Source: Allonocardiopsis opalescens
Lineage (GTDB): Bacteria; Actinomycetota; Actinomycetes; Streptosporangiales; Streptosporangiaceae
Reading direction: 5' to 3'
DNA length: 64,000 nt
Assembly: GCF_003002095.1 (NCBI RefSeq)
Contig: NZ_PVZC01000007.1
Span: forward strand, 186,001 to 250,000
Shown: piece by piece, positions 1 to 8,526 of the stretch
Layout of the letters: each line of letters begins with the position of its first letter
How positions within the stretch are numbered: position 1 is the first letter of the stretch
Program-made: the position numbers and the translations under genes
Notes under the pieces: model-generated
The model's database searches: none
What the model saw: only the letters and a program-made list of their open reading frames with translations
Told to the model about the DNA's origin: nothing

Positions 1-1
1 C

Positions 2-1096
2 AGGCGCGTCGCGGTCGTCGGCACGGGGGCGACCGGCCTGCAGGTCATCCCGCACGTCGGACGGGACGCGGGCCACCTCTACGTGTTCCAGCGGACACCC
101 TCCACCGTCGACGTGCGCGACAACCGCCCGACCGACCCGGAGTGGGCGGCCTCGCTGCGCCCCGGCTGGCAGCGGGAGCGCATGCAGAACTTCCTGGAGG
201 TGCTGGCGGGCGAGCCCGTCGAGGAGTCCCTGGTCCAGGACGGGTGGACCGCGACCACCAAGCTGCAGCGCAAGATCCTGTCCGGCGCCGTCGACACCTC
301 GCTGCCGGCGGAGGAGCGCGAGCGCCGCGACGAGCTCGCCGACGCGCTCACCATGAACCGCCTGCGCGAGCGGGTGGCCGCGATCGTGCGGGACCCGGCG
401 ACCGCCGACGCCCTCAAGCCCTGGTACCGCTACATGTGCAAGCGCCCCGGCTTCAGCGACGAGTACCTGCAGACCTTCAACCGCCCCAATGTCACGCTGG
501 TCGACACGGCCGACACCGGCGGCATCACCCGGATGACCGAGCGCGGCGTCGTCGTGGGCGAGACCGAGTACGAGGTGGACTGCGTCATCTTCGCGACGGG
601 CTTCGAGACCGGCGTCTCCGGCGTCCTCTCGGGCACCCTGCCGGTTATCGGGCGCGGCGGCACCGCGCTGCTGGAGGCGTGGAGCCGCGGGCCGCGCACC
701 CTGCACGGCTTCTACAGCCACGGCTTCCCCAACCTGTTCCAGCTCGGCGCCCTGCAGAACGCGAACTCGGCCAACTTCGTGCACATCCTCCAGGACCAGG
801 CCGAGCACATCGCCGCGGTGATCGCCCGGGGCAGGGAGGTGGACGCGGCCTACATCGAGCCCTCGGCCGAGGCCGAGGCCGCGTGGGTGCGCACCGTACG
901 GGAGACGGCGACGGACCTGCGCGCCTTCCAGGCCGAGTGCACGCCCGGCTACTACAACGCCGAGGGCACGGCGTCGGCGACCGGCATGATGTACAGCCCG
1001 GGGCCGGTCGCCTTCCAGCGCGTGCTGCGCGAGTGGCGCGACGGCGGCATGCACGACGTCCTGGTCCACCACGACGCGCTCAGCACCCGCGCATGA
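2..1096 (+). CDS. Baeyer-Villiger-type flavin monooxygenase, 3' part
   Basis: This is the C-terminal part, about 364 residues, of a class B flavoprotein monooxygenase; the gene starts before the window. The first residues hold the second Rossmann motif (VVGTGATGLQ), which binds NADPH in this family, and the conserved FATGFETG motif follows near residue 200. Such enzymes insert oxygen into ketones to give esters or lactones, using FAD, NADPH and O2. The stop codon overlaps the next gene's ATG in an ATGA junction, so the two are probably translated together. That neighbour is lactonase-like, which fits a ketone to lactone to hydroxy-acid route. The substrate cannot be read from the sequence. 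The family call is firm; the pathway is inferred. Confidence 0.85.
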   Translation, partial: RRVAVVGTGATGLQVIPHVGRDAGHLYVFQRTPSTVDVRDNRPTDPEWAASLRPGWQRERMQNFLEVLAGEPVEESLVQDGWTATTKLQRKILSGAVDTSLPAEERERRDELADALTMNRLRERVAAIVRDPATADALKPWYRYMCKRPGFSDEYLQTFNRPNVTLVDTADTGGITRMTERGVVVGETEYEVDCVIFATGFETGVSGVLSGTLPVIGRGGTALLEAWSRGPRTLHGFYSHGFPNLFQLGALQNANSANFVHILQDQAEHIAAVIARGREVDAAYIEPSAEAEAAWVRTVRETATDLRAFQAECTPGYYNAEGTASATGMMYSPGPVAFQRVLREWRDGGMHDVLVHHDALSTRA

Positions 1097-2166
1097 GGGC
1101 GCGCTGGCGGGCCCCGGAGCCGGGCCGAGACGCACGGCCGCGCCGGGGCGGCCACGCCCGCCGGGCGGTCCGGCGGGCGCCGGCCTCAGGCCCGGTGGCA
1201 CTGTGCGCGGCCCTGCTGGCCGGATGCGCGGCGGAGGCGGCGCCCGCCGCCGGACCCGTCGAGCGGCTCGCCGAGCGACTCGCGCACGTCACCTCGCCGC
1301 ACGAGTCGACGGGGATGACGCTGCTCGAAGGCCCGACGCTGGGGCCGGACGGGGACCTCTACCTCGTCGACGTCACCGCCCCGCCGGGCGAGCCGAAGGT
1401 GCTCCGCGTCGACCCCGGCACCGGCCGGGTCACCCCGGTCTACACCGACACGACCGGCGCCTACACCTCGGCCCAGTTCAGCCCGCACGACGGCCGGCTG
1501 TACCTGACCGACATCCTCACCGGCTCGATCCTCAGCATCACCGCGGACGGCGAGGATCCCGCCACCGTCTTCTCCGGCTCCGTCGAGGGCGAGCCGATGG
1601 CCCCCGACGACCTCGCCTTCGACCAGGACGGCCACCTCTACGTCAGCGACACCACCGGCCACGACTCCCCCACGGCGGAGCCCGCGGGCCGGATCGTGCG
1701 CATCGACCGCGCCGGGGGCGAGGCGACCGTGCTCGCCGACGAACTGCCCGCCCCCAACGGGATCTCCTTCGACGAGGACTTCGCCGGACTCTGGGTGAGC
1801 CAGTACCACGGCAACCGCGTCGACTACCTCGGCCTGGCCGAGGACGGCACGGCCGTCGCCTCGACCCACCCCGCGATCCACATCGACGCCGGCCGCGGCC
1901 GGGTGGACTCCAACGCCGTCGACGCGGACGGGAACGTCTACCAGGGCTTCCACGGCAGCCCCGAGATCCGGGTGTACGACCCGCGCGGCACCCATCTCGC
2001 CACCATCACCGCCCCCTCGACCGAGGGAGAGCCGGCGTCCGCGACCAACCTCGCCATCGCCCCCGGGTCCACCGACGCCTACCTGACCGTCAGCGGTCCC
2101 GGCGGCGGATTCGTCTACACCTTCACCGCGCTCGCCCCGGGCATCCGCCAGTCCAACGGCGGATGA
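1093..2166 (+). CDS. SMP-30/gluconolactonase-like lipoprotein
   Basis: A 357-residue exported protein with a long, arginine-rich start, a short hydrophobic stretch and a lipobox (LLAGC, Cys45), so a lipid-anchored envelope protein is likely. The mature part has the repeated blades of an SMP-30/gluconolactonase/DRP35 six-bladed propeller: several G-D-LY-D or G-LY-SD repeats (near residues 91, 137 and 180), a conserved PNG (about residue 220) and SNAVD (about 275). Members are calcium-dependent lactonases. The ATG lies in a 4-base overlap with the upstream monooxygenase, and the pair suggests lactone formation followed by hydrolysis. The secreted location against a cytoplasmic monooxygenase is a puzzle. 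An inner GTG at 1195 would remove the charged N-region and is less likely. Confidence 0.75.
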   Translation: MRARWRAPEPGRDARPRRGGHARRAVRRAPASGPVALCAALLAGCAAEAAPAAGPVERLAERLAHVTSPHESTGMTLLEGPTLGPDGDLYLVDVTAPPGEPKVLRVDPGTGRVTPVYTDTTGAYTSAQFSPHDGRLYLTDILTGSILSITADGEDPATVFSGSVEGEPMAPDDLAFDQDGHLYVSDTTGHDSPTAEPAGRIVRIDRAGGEATVLADELPAPNGISFDEDFAGLWVSQYHGNRVDYLGLAEDGTAVASTHPAIHIDAGRGRVDSNAVDADGNVYQGFHGSPEIRVYDPRGTHLATITAPSTEGEPASATNLAIAPGSTDAYLTVSGPGGGFVYTFTALAPGIRQSNGG

Positions 2167-2219
2167 CGGCACGGCGCCCGCGCGGTCCGGGCGGCGCGAA
2201 CGCGACGCAAAGGAGATCA

Positions 2220-2291
2220 TTGGCGGCAGATTTTACCGCGGCGGCCGGGTCGCGAACGGACATACCACCGAATTCGGAAAGGCCACTTTGA
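2220..2291 (+). CDS. possible 23-residue peptide with strong ribosome-binding site
   Basis: A TTG codon sits four bases after a near-perfect Shine-Dalgarno sequence (AAAGGAGAT, 2209-2217) and opens a 23-codon frame ending in TGA. The surrounding DNA is less GC-rich than the genes on either side. No family is recognisable. It could be a leader peptide for the gene at 2364 or a chance match; only the ribosome-binding site supports it. Confidence 0.2.
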   Translation: MAADFTAAAGSRTDIPPNSERPL

Positions 2292-2363
2292 ACCGTTTCC
2301 ACTGATCTTTTCCGGCCAGTCGAACATTCAGGGCGAAACGGCTGACAACCGCGTGATCGGTAA

Positions 2364-3407
2364 GTGAGAATGGCGGCCGTGAACGGAAGTGAAATCGTCC
2401 CCGTGTGGGAAGACGGTGTCGCCTACGGCTCCTGGCCGGCCCCCGACCTGAGCCAGGTGCGGATGCTGCACCAGCTCTTCCAGCCCGCCCAGGAGGTCGA
2501 CGGTCGCTGGCTGTCGTGCGGCCCGACCGCCCCCGCCCCTCAGGACGGGCGCGACCTCCTGGCCAGCCACTTCCTCAGGAAGACCCAGGATCCCGGCGAG
2601 TCCGAGCGGGACCGCCGGGAGTTCGCCGCCGTGGCGAACCTGCTGGACTGGGAGGCCCACGACGAACTCGTCGTGCTGGGCCGCCGCTACCGGGTCGTGC
2701 GCATCGAGCGCTACTGCGTCTTCAGCGGCGGCCTCCCCGAGGGCCCGCACGCCGGCGACCACCCGTCCGCCCCGGTCGACGCGCCCCCGGGCTACGGCAC
2801 CGACCTCAGCCGCGACGCCGTCACCACCCGGGCCGCCACCGTGCTCAAGGACAGGCTGCGCGACTTCGTCCCCGGCGGAGGGCTGATGCCCCGCGAGGTG
2901 ACCGCCGACGCCCTGGTGCGCACCGCCCTCCACCGCGACCTCGTCCTACTGCCGGCGGGCTTCCAGCTCGTGGAGACCCGCGACGCCGGGCGGCGGTGGG
3001 GCATCCTCCTCGACCACCACCCCAGTCCGCAACGCGCCCACGACGCCCTGCTCGGGCACTTCGAAGCCCGGTTCCGCACCGACGTCGACTGGAACGACGA
3101 CACCCCCGCCCACGTCCGCGACGCCTACCGCCGCGCCCACGAAGCCTGCGCCACCGACCGCATGCCCACCGCCGTCACCGTGCTCGACCGCACCTACCGC
3201 ATCGCCCGCACCATCCCGATCGTCCGCCACGGCATCGACGGCCCCGAAACCCCCCGCGACACCGACCACGACCCCTACCCGCCCCCCGCCGCCCAGGCCC
3301 AGCAGGCCGCCGACGAAGGGCAGCTCACCGAACACGACGACCCCGACCTCATCCCGCCCCGCCCCACCCCGGACGACCGCCGCTTCCTCCCCGGCGCACG
3401 GCCGTGA
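2364..3407 (+). CDS. DUF5954-like protein of unknown function
   Basis: A soluble protein of 347 residues from GTG, or 345 from the in-frame ATG at 2370. Two similar halves each carry a V-VL-RTYR-R or LGRRYRVVRIER type segment (about residues 105-115 and 273-285), and a VLLPAGFQLVE segment lies near 193. This layout resembles the actinobacterial DUF5954 proteins as I remember them; no biochemical role is known to me. There is no signal peptide or membrane segment, and the last 50 residues are rich in Pro, Asp and Gln and look disordered. It stands alone, about 200 bases after the lactonase gene. The family call is from memory of pattern, not from a search. Confidence 0.6.
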   Translation: MRMAAVNGSEIVPVWEDGVAYGSWPAPDLSQVRMLHQLFQPAQEVDGRWLSCGPTAPAPQDGRDLLASHFLRKTQDPGESERDRREFAAVANLLDWEAHDELVVLGRRYRVVRIERYCVFSGGLPEGPHAGDHPSAPVDAPPGYGTDLSRDAVTTRAATVLKDRLRDFVPGGGLMPREVTADALVRTALHRDLVLLPAGFQLVETRDAGRRWGILLDHHPSPQRAHDALLGHFEARFRTDVDWNDDTPAHVRDAYRRAHEACATDRMPTAVTVLDRTYRIARTIPIVRHGIDGPETPRDTDHDPYPPPAAQAQQAADEGQLTEHDDPDLIPPRPTPDDRRFLPGARP

Positions 3408-3539
3408 TATCGCGTACGCCAAGGGGGGCGCGTCACTTCCCTGTGTCCCAGCCCGCCGACTTCGCTCCGTGGGAGACGAGGTCGAGCGATTCCACCGAAG
3501 ACGAGTCCCGGAAAGATATCGCCGCCCATAATTGCTGTC

Positions 3540-4805
3540 ATGGCAGTACGTGCGGATTTTTCACTGGAACTCCAACTCGAGGCCGCCCGCAAGGAGGCCG
3601 TCGACGAATCGACCCGGGCGGCGATCAGCGATGCGCTGGCGCATATGTCTCAAGGGTCCGGCGGCAAGCGCAGGGGCGGGAAGGCCCTGGTACAACTACT
3701 GGTCCGCGCTCGCCTACAGGCCGCGGACCTGGACGAGTGGCATGTCGTGCGGATACTCCAGGATTCCCTGGACTACGCGGAGGGGCGCATCCTGCAGCCC
3801 GACTTCGATGAACGGTACCGCCTTTTCCAGGAGGGAGCCGTCCGCAACTCCATAAGGCGCGACGCCGTCGCCGCGACCATGCGCCATACCTACCAGTACG
3901 TGCTCGATACCGTCCACATGCTGCGCATTGAAGAACCAGGGCTCACCCTGGATGACCTGCTCACACATGTCAGTGATCTCATTGCGGACGCCGACTTCTT
4001 AGACGCCCCGGAGGACAGACCGGGCCGCTACCGCATTGTCCGCGGTCGTGCCGAACTGTCCCTCTGGCTGGAGCGCGTCCTACGAAGTCAGATCGACATC
4101 GAGCAGCCTGCTGAGGCCGCTCGCCGCATCGCGATGTCTCCGGACGCGTTGAACGTCCTGGCCAATGACACCGACGGACAGACCCTGCTCAGGGCCGCCG
4201 AACTGCAACGGCGATCGGCGGGCCTGGCCGCCCTGCGCAAGGCCGCCGAGGATCGGGACGCCTCAGAGCACGACCTGCAGCGAGCGCTCAGCGGACAGCA
4301 CTGGATCTTCGGCGGACGGTTCATCGACGAGTCCGAGCATCGACGACTCGTCCCCGGCGACGAGGTCGACATCCCGCTGATCCGCGGCGACGGCTCGCTC
4401 CACATCGTCGAACTCAAGCGCGCCATGGGCCTCAGCGGAAAACTCGTCAAGCGCCACCGCAACGCATGGGTGCCCACAGCAGAAGTCCACGACGCCGTCG
4501 CCCAGGCCGTGAACTACCTCGTCGGACTCGACGAAGAGCGGCAGCGCATCCGGGACGAATTCGACCTGGAAACGCGTCGCGCCAGCGCGGTCGTGCTCAT
4601 CGGACACCCCGATCTGCAAGCCGACGTGCCGGAAACAGAGATCAACGAGGCGCTGCGCGTTTTCAACACCCACATCAACCGGGTCGAAGTCCTCACCTAC
4701 AAGGAACTCATCGACAACGCCGAACGCGCCCTCGGCGACCCGCGAACCGGCTCCATCCGTACGGGCACCACGGCGCGACGCGGGGCCACCAGTGGACCGG
4801 GATAG
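3540..4805 (+). CDS. Shedu-type (DUF4263) defence nuclease SduA-like
   Basis: A 421-residue protein whose C-terminal half matches the Shedu/DUF4263 layout. A helix like EHDLQRAL (243-250) comes first, then the PD-(D/E)XK-type core GDEVDIPLI (Asp277) and IVELKR (Glu291, Lys293), then a Gln-bearing helix (AQAVNYL, from 321). Shedu proteins are single-gene anti-phage systems whose DUF4263 domain is a nuclease. The N-terminal 240 residues are helical and probably form the sensing or regulatory part. Residue 154 is encoded by a TTA codon (3999-4001), rare in high-GC actinomycetes. Codon use is visibly less GC-biased than in the neighbours, which suggests transfer. It is convergent with the ATPase gene, 24 bases away. 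Confidence 0.8.
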   Translation: MAVRADFSLELQLEAARKEAVDESTRAAISDALAHMSQGSGGKRRGGKALVQLLVRARLQAADLDEWHVVRILQDSLDYAEGRILQPDFDERYRLFQEGAVRNSIRRDAVAATMRHTYQYVLDTVHMLRIEEPGLTLDDLLTHVSDLIADADFLDAPEDRPGRYRIVRGRAELSLWLERVLRSQIDIEQPAEAARRIAMSPDALNVLANDTDGQTLLRAAELQRRSAGLAALRKAAEDRDASEHDLQRALSGQHWIFGGRFIDESEHRRLVPGDEVDIPLIRGDGSLHIVELKRAMGLSGKLVKRHRNAWVPTAEVHDAVAQAVNYLVGLDEERQRIRDEFDLETRRASAVVLIGHPDLQADVPETEINEALRVFNTHINRVEVLTYKELIDNAERALGDPRTGSIRTGTTARRGATSGPG

Positions 4806-4829
4806 GGCCTGAGGCGGCGCCACCACCCC

Positions 4830-7800
4830 TTACAGGTCCGGGGAGGAGGCCGCGGCGATGGCCTTCTCGTAGAGGGCGGGGAGCTTGCGCGGGCTGCCGT
4901 CCCGGGCGTTCCGGCTCATAACTCCCCGCATTCTCTTGTGGATTTCCGGGGTCATCAGGGGCTCCATCTCTTTCAGCCAGTCCGGGATCGGGCGCATGTG
5001 GTCGACGCAGACGGCCACGGCGAGGCGGGCCATCTGCTCATCCGATCCCAGCAACTCCTGGATCATGCGGCGTACCTCGTCAGCGGGTGCGCTGATGACG
5101 GCCTTGGCGATGGCCGTGTGCCAGGACTGGGCGGCGTTGCGCCGCCAACGAGTGGATTGCGGCTGGAGTTCGTGCAGTCTGCGGGCGACGGTGGTTACCA
5201 GCTCGATGGTCGTCGTGGGATCGGCGATGCGGTTCGGCAGCGGAGCCGCGGCGACGACGCATCGGGTGAACGCCGCCAGCCCTTGCTGTGTCTCCAGGTC
5301 GGTCGCCGAAGTGTAGACGAGCTCCATGATGTCCGTCGCGAAAGCACGCTGCCGTACCGGATCGGCGGGAAGAGGCGTGTGGCGGGCGTGCAGTCCGATC
5401 AGGACGGTTCGTGCGGTGGCGCTGACCGTCGCCGCCTTGTCGGTTCGACGATCGAGGTCGGCCTCCACGTACGGGCCCAGAGCCTGGACAAGGACGGACA
5501 CGTCCTGACCGGTCCACACGTCACGACGCAGGCAGGAGTCGGCGAGTTGCAGCAGTGCCATGGACAGCGAGTGGCCCGCCGACCGGGTCAGGCCCGCTCC
5601 GACGATCTCCGAGGGTGTGGGATAGGGCTCCACGCGTTGGTCGACCAGTGTGCGCCACAACTTGGCGCCCTGCGTGACCACATCCTTGTTCTTGGCGGCG
5701 ACGAAGGAAGCCCTGAGCCGGTGCAGCCGTTCCCTGACGCCGACGGGACTTTCCGGTGCTTTGGAAAGCACCTCGCGAATCGCGGTGAGATCACCGGTGG
5801 CCTCGGCATGGAGGATTAGATAGTCGACACTTTCAGCCGAGCCCGCGACGGCGGCCTCGCGAAGCCGACCCAGCACGGCGACATGGACGTTGCTCCGTCT
5901 GCGCGACGTCAGGAGCTGTCTGAGCGACGCGGCGGCGGTCTCGTGGCCGGCGAGTGCCGCTGCGGCGAGAATCCCTATGAGGCCGTCGGGATCCGACCAC
6001 AGCTCCTCGGACGTGACCTCAGGGAGCGCGGCAAGCAGTGCGGGACCGCTCGTTCGGGCACCGTAAAGGGCATTGACGAATAGCAGCGGCAGCGGTCGGC
6101 CCTTGTCCGCACGCCGTTTCGCCGGCAGCCGCGCGAGTTGCCTCCGGCACTGCTTGCGCGCGTACTCGGTGAGGGGAGCCGGAGGTTCACCCGCTTCCTG
6201 GAGCACGGTGCCGAGCACTGTGAGCAGATGCTCTTGCCGCGTTCGGTTCCTGGTGCGCAGCAGCGGCTCTAGGTACGCCCCGGCCTCGCCGGCGGTCAGG
6301 GTGAGCGCGCTCCGCGACAGCGCCCGGAGTTCCGCACGCCGCCCGACGGTTTCCCACTCCTTCGCACCGAGCATGGTCTGGGTTCGTTCGAGCAGTTCGG
6401 TGGCGGACAGGTCTGCGAGCCACGGCTCACGGAGACGGACGTACAGCATCTCCAGGGCCGTGGCGTCCTGGTCGCTGCGGAACACCCGCATCGCCCGCAT
6501 GATCCTCATCATTTCGGCCTCAGCGAGCGGCGGGGTCGGATGGCGGTCGAACAGGTCGAGGATTTCGGCTGCACCGCCGACGCTTCCATCAGCCGCGAAC
6601 GACTCGAAGAAGTCGACGAGCGCGGACGCGCACCGGCGTGGGGCGTAGGCGTAGAGAGGTTCGAGGACCCGTAGGTAGAGGCTCTTGTGGTTGCGCATGT
6701 CGCCTGAAGGCATGTTCTTCAGCCACGACAGGCACTCGCGCTCCTGAAGGAATCGAAGGACCTGGTCGGGATGGGCCGCGGCGAGCCGCGACAGCGCTTC
6801 CAGGACGTTGAGTGCGATGGCGCGGCCCTCGCGCCGAGTCACCCGGTCCTGGATTCCCGCCTCTTCTTGGAGCTTCTCGGCCCTCCGCCAGAGCAGACCC
6901 AGTTCGGCTCCGATCCGATCGAACGAGCCGTGGTTGACGGAGGGCAGCAGGGTGAGGTGGTCGATGGCCACATCTCGTTCGCAGGACTGGAGAGCCCTGG
7001 CGGCGGCCTCGCGCAATTCATGTCCGGGGTCGGTGATACGGGCATAGGTGCGCATCGCCAGGGCGAGGAGCCCGCGCTCCTGATCGCTCAGCCATTCGAC
7101 GAGCGTCGCGGTGGCCGGCCCGTCAAGAACGAGTCGCCGTTTGGCCAGCAGCATCAGCTGGGCGGCGACCTCACCGTAGAAGAGGTCGTGGGGTTCGCGC
7201 CGGACGCAGTCGAACAACACACGGGCAGCCGGCTCACCGACCGCCGCCACCGCGCGGGCGGCCGCGTGCTCGAACAGCGTCTGGTGGAAGAAGCGCAGGC
7301 GGCGACTGCTGGGCGGCATCGTGAGAACGCCCCGAGCGTGCAGCGCCCCGACGGCCTTGTCAGCGGGGAGGGCCGAGCCACCGCTCAACGGCCTGATCTG
7401 CTCGGCCAGGTCGGTGCCCGTGGACTCGATCGACCCCTTGGACAGCAGCGCCAGGGCCACCCCATGTGCGTGTGCGGTCAGATCCGGCCCGGAACCGGCC
7501 GTGCCCGGACCGCGGGTATCGGACACGACCCGCCGTTGCCAGTACTGGTCGTACAGACCGATCGTGTCGACGTCCGTCTCCGGTGGTTCATCCGGTGCGT
7601 ACAGTTCGAACAGCAGCCGCAGGGCGAGGGGGTTCCGGCACACCTCTTGGAGCGGTAGCCCTCGCACATTGGCGTTCTGCAGCCGTTCGACCACTTCCGC
7701 GCGGCCGTCCTCCGGGTAGAACTGCGCGGCGTAGGTGACGATGGCTTCGGTGCGCTCGCGGGGGTCGTAGTCGGACAGGGTGATCTTGCGGATGGCACCG

Positions 7801-8453
7801 CCGGGGAGTCCACCGGCATCGGCGCCGTCCTCGTGGAGGGTAAGCGTGCGGGCCTCGACGGGACGGCTGGTCACCAGCGTCGGTGTCCGGGCCTCGGCGG
7901 CGGCCGCGAGTAGGCGGGCGACCCGCTCCTGGGCCGCCTGCTCGTGCAGCAGCAGGTCCAGGGTGTCGACCAGCAGTATCGTCGGACGCTCCTGGAGCGC
8001 CGCGGCGATCATCTCCACGGAGAGCGTCGCCTCCATGTCGCCGTCTCCGAGGAGCGAGGTGGCGGGGATCAGCAGCGGATTGCGGCCCGCCGCCCGCAGG
8101 CGCTGGTGGAGCCGCCACATCAGTACGGACTTCCCGTACCCGGCCTCGCCGACCAGCGCCGTGAGCGAGGGGCTGTCCAATCGCCGCAACAGCCTCTCCT
8201 CGACGGTGCGGCGTACATAGGCGCCCTCAGCGAGCCGCACGACGGATCCCCCGTCACGAGGCGCGACAATGTCGCAGTAGGCCACGGCGTTGTCGCTGAC
8301 GGCCTGAAGCCGTTCGAATGGAGAACCGGCCGACGGCGCCTCCGGGTTCACGTGCATGTCCCCGTGCTGGAGCACGTTGATCTGGCTGCCGGGCAGGGCC
8401 TCGATCCACTGGACGTACTGCGCGGGAAGGCGCGGGTTCGGATTCTCGGGCAC
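4830..8453 (-). CDS. NLR-like STAND ATPase with helical C-terminal repeats
   Basis: A 1207-residue protein from a GTG start at 8453. A longer in-frame extension exists, but it runs back through the divergent gene and is low-complexity. Residues 22-36 carry a short motif, with NVLQHGDMHVN at its centre, that recurs in the divergent gene. A STAND-type NTPase follows: Walker A GEAGYGKS (102-109), Walker B ILLVDTLD (159-166) and a TSRP sensor segment (195-198). From about residue 430 to the end the protein is a long array of helical, repeat-like segments rich in Leu and Ala, fitting a ligand-sensing superhelix. This is the architecture of bacterial NLR-related immune ATPases. The trigger is unknown. 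The gene is divergent from its likely effector, 73 bases away, and converges on the Shedu gene. Confidence 0.8.
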   Translation of the reverse strand: MPENPNPRLPAQYVQWIEALPGSQINVLQHGDMHVNPEAPSAGSPFERLQAVSDNAVAYCDIVAPRDGGSVVRLAEGAYVRRTVEERLLRRLDSPSLTALVGEAGYGKSVLMWRLHQRLRAAGRNPLLIPATSLLGDGDMEATLSVEMIAAALQERPTILLVDTLDLLLHEQAAQERVARLLAAAAEARTPTLVTSRPVEARTLTLHEDGADAGGLPGGAIRKITLSDYDPRERTEAIVTYAAQFYPEDGRAEVVERLQNANVRGLPLQEVCRNPLALRLLFELYAPDEPPETDVDTIGLYDQYWQRRVVSDTRGPGTAGSGPDLTAHAHGVALALLSKGSIESTGTDLAEQIRPLSGGSALPADKAVGALHARGVLTMPPSSRRLRFFHQTLFEHAAARAVAAVGEPAARVLFDCVRREPHDLFYGEVAAQLMLLAKRRLVLDGPATATLVEWLSDQERGLLALAMRTYARITDPGHELREAAARALQSCERDVAIDHLTLLPSVNHGSFDRIGAELGLLWRRAEKLQEEAGIQDRVTRREGRAIALNVLEALSRLAAAHPDQVLRFLQERECLSWLKNMPSGDMRNHKSLYLRVLEPLYAYAPRRCASALVDFFESFAADGSVGGAAEILDLFDRHPTPPLAEAEMMRIMRAMRVFRSDQDATALEMLYVRLREPWLADLSATELLERTQTMLGAKEWETVGRRAELRALSRSALTLTAGEAGAYLEPLLRTRNRTRQEHLLTVLGTVLQEAGEPPAPLTEYARKQCRRQLARLPAKRRADKGRPLPLLFVNALYGARTSGPALLAALPEVTSEELWSDPDGLIGILAAAALAGHETAAASLRQLLTSRRRSNVHVAVLGRLREAAVAGSAESVDYLILHAEATGDLTAIREVLSKAPESPVGVRERLHRLRASFVAAKNKDVVTQGAKLWRTLVDQRVEPYPTPSEIVGAGLTRSAGHSLSMALLQLADSCLRRDVWTGQDVSVLVQALGPYVEADLDRRTDKAATVSATARTVLIGLHARHTPLPADPVRQRAFATDIMELVYTSATDLETQQGLAAFTRCVVAAAPLPNRIADPTTTIELVTTVARRLHELQPQSTRWRRNAAQSWHTAIAKAVISAPADEVRRMIQELLGSDEQMARLAVAVCVDHMRPIPDWLKEMEPLMTPEIHKRMRGVMSRNARDGSPRKLPALYEKAIAAASSPDL

Positions 8454-8526
8454 AGCTCCATAATGCCGATCGCCGAAGCTAGCATGAGTTCGATTCGCCT
8501 GTACCGGACGAGAAAAGGAACTCCGT

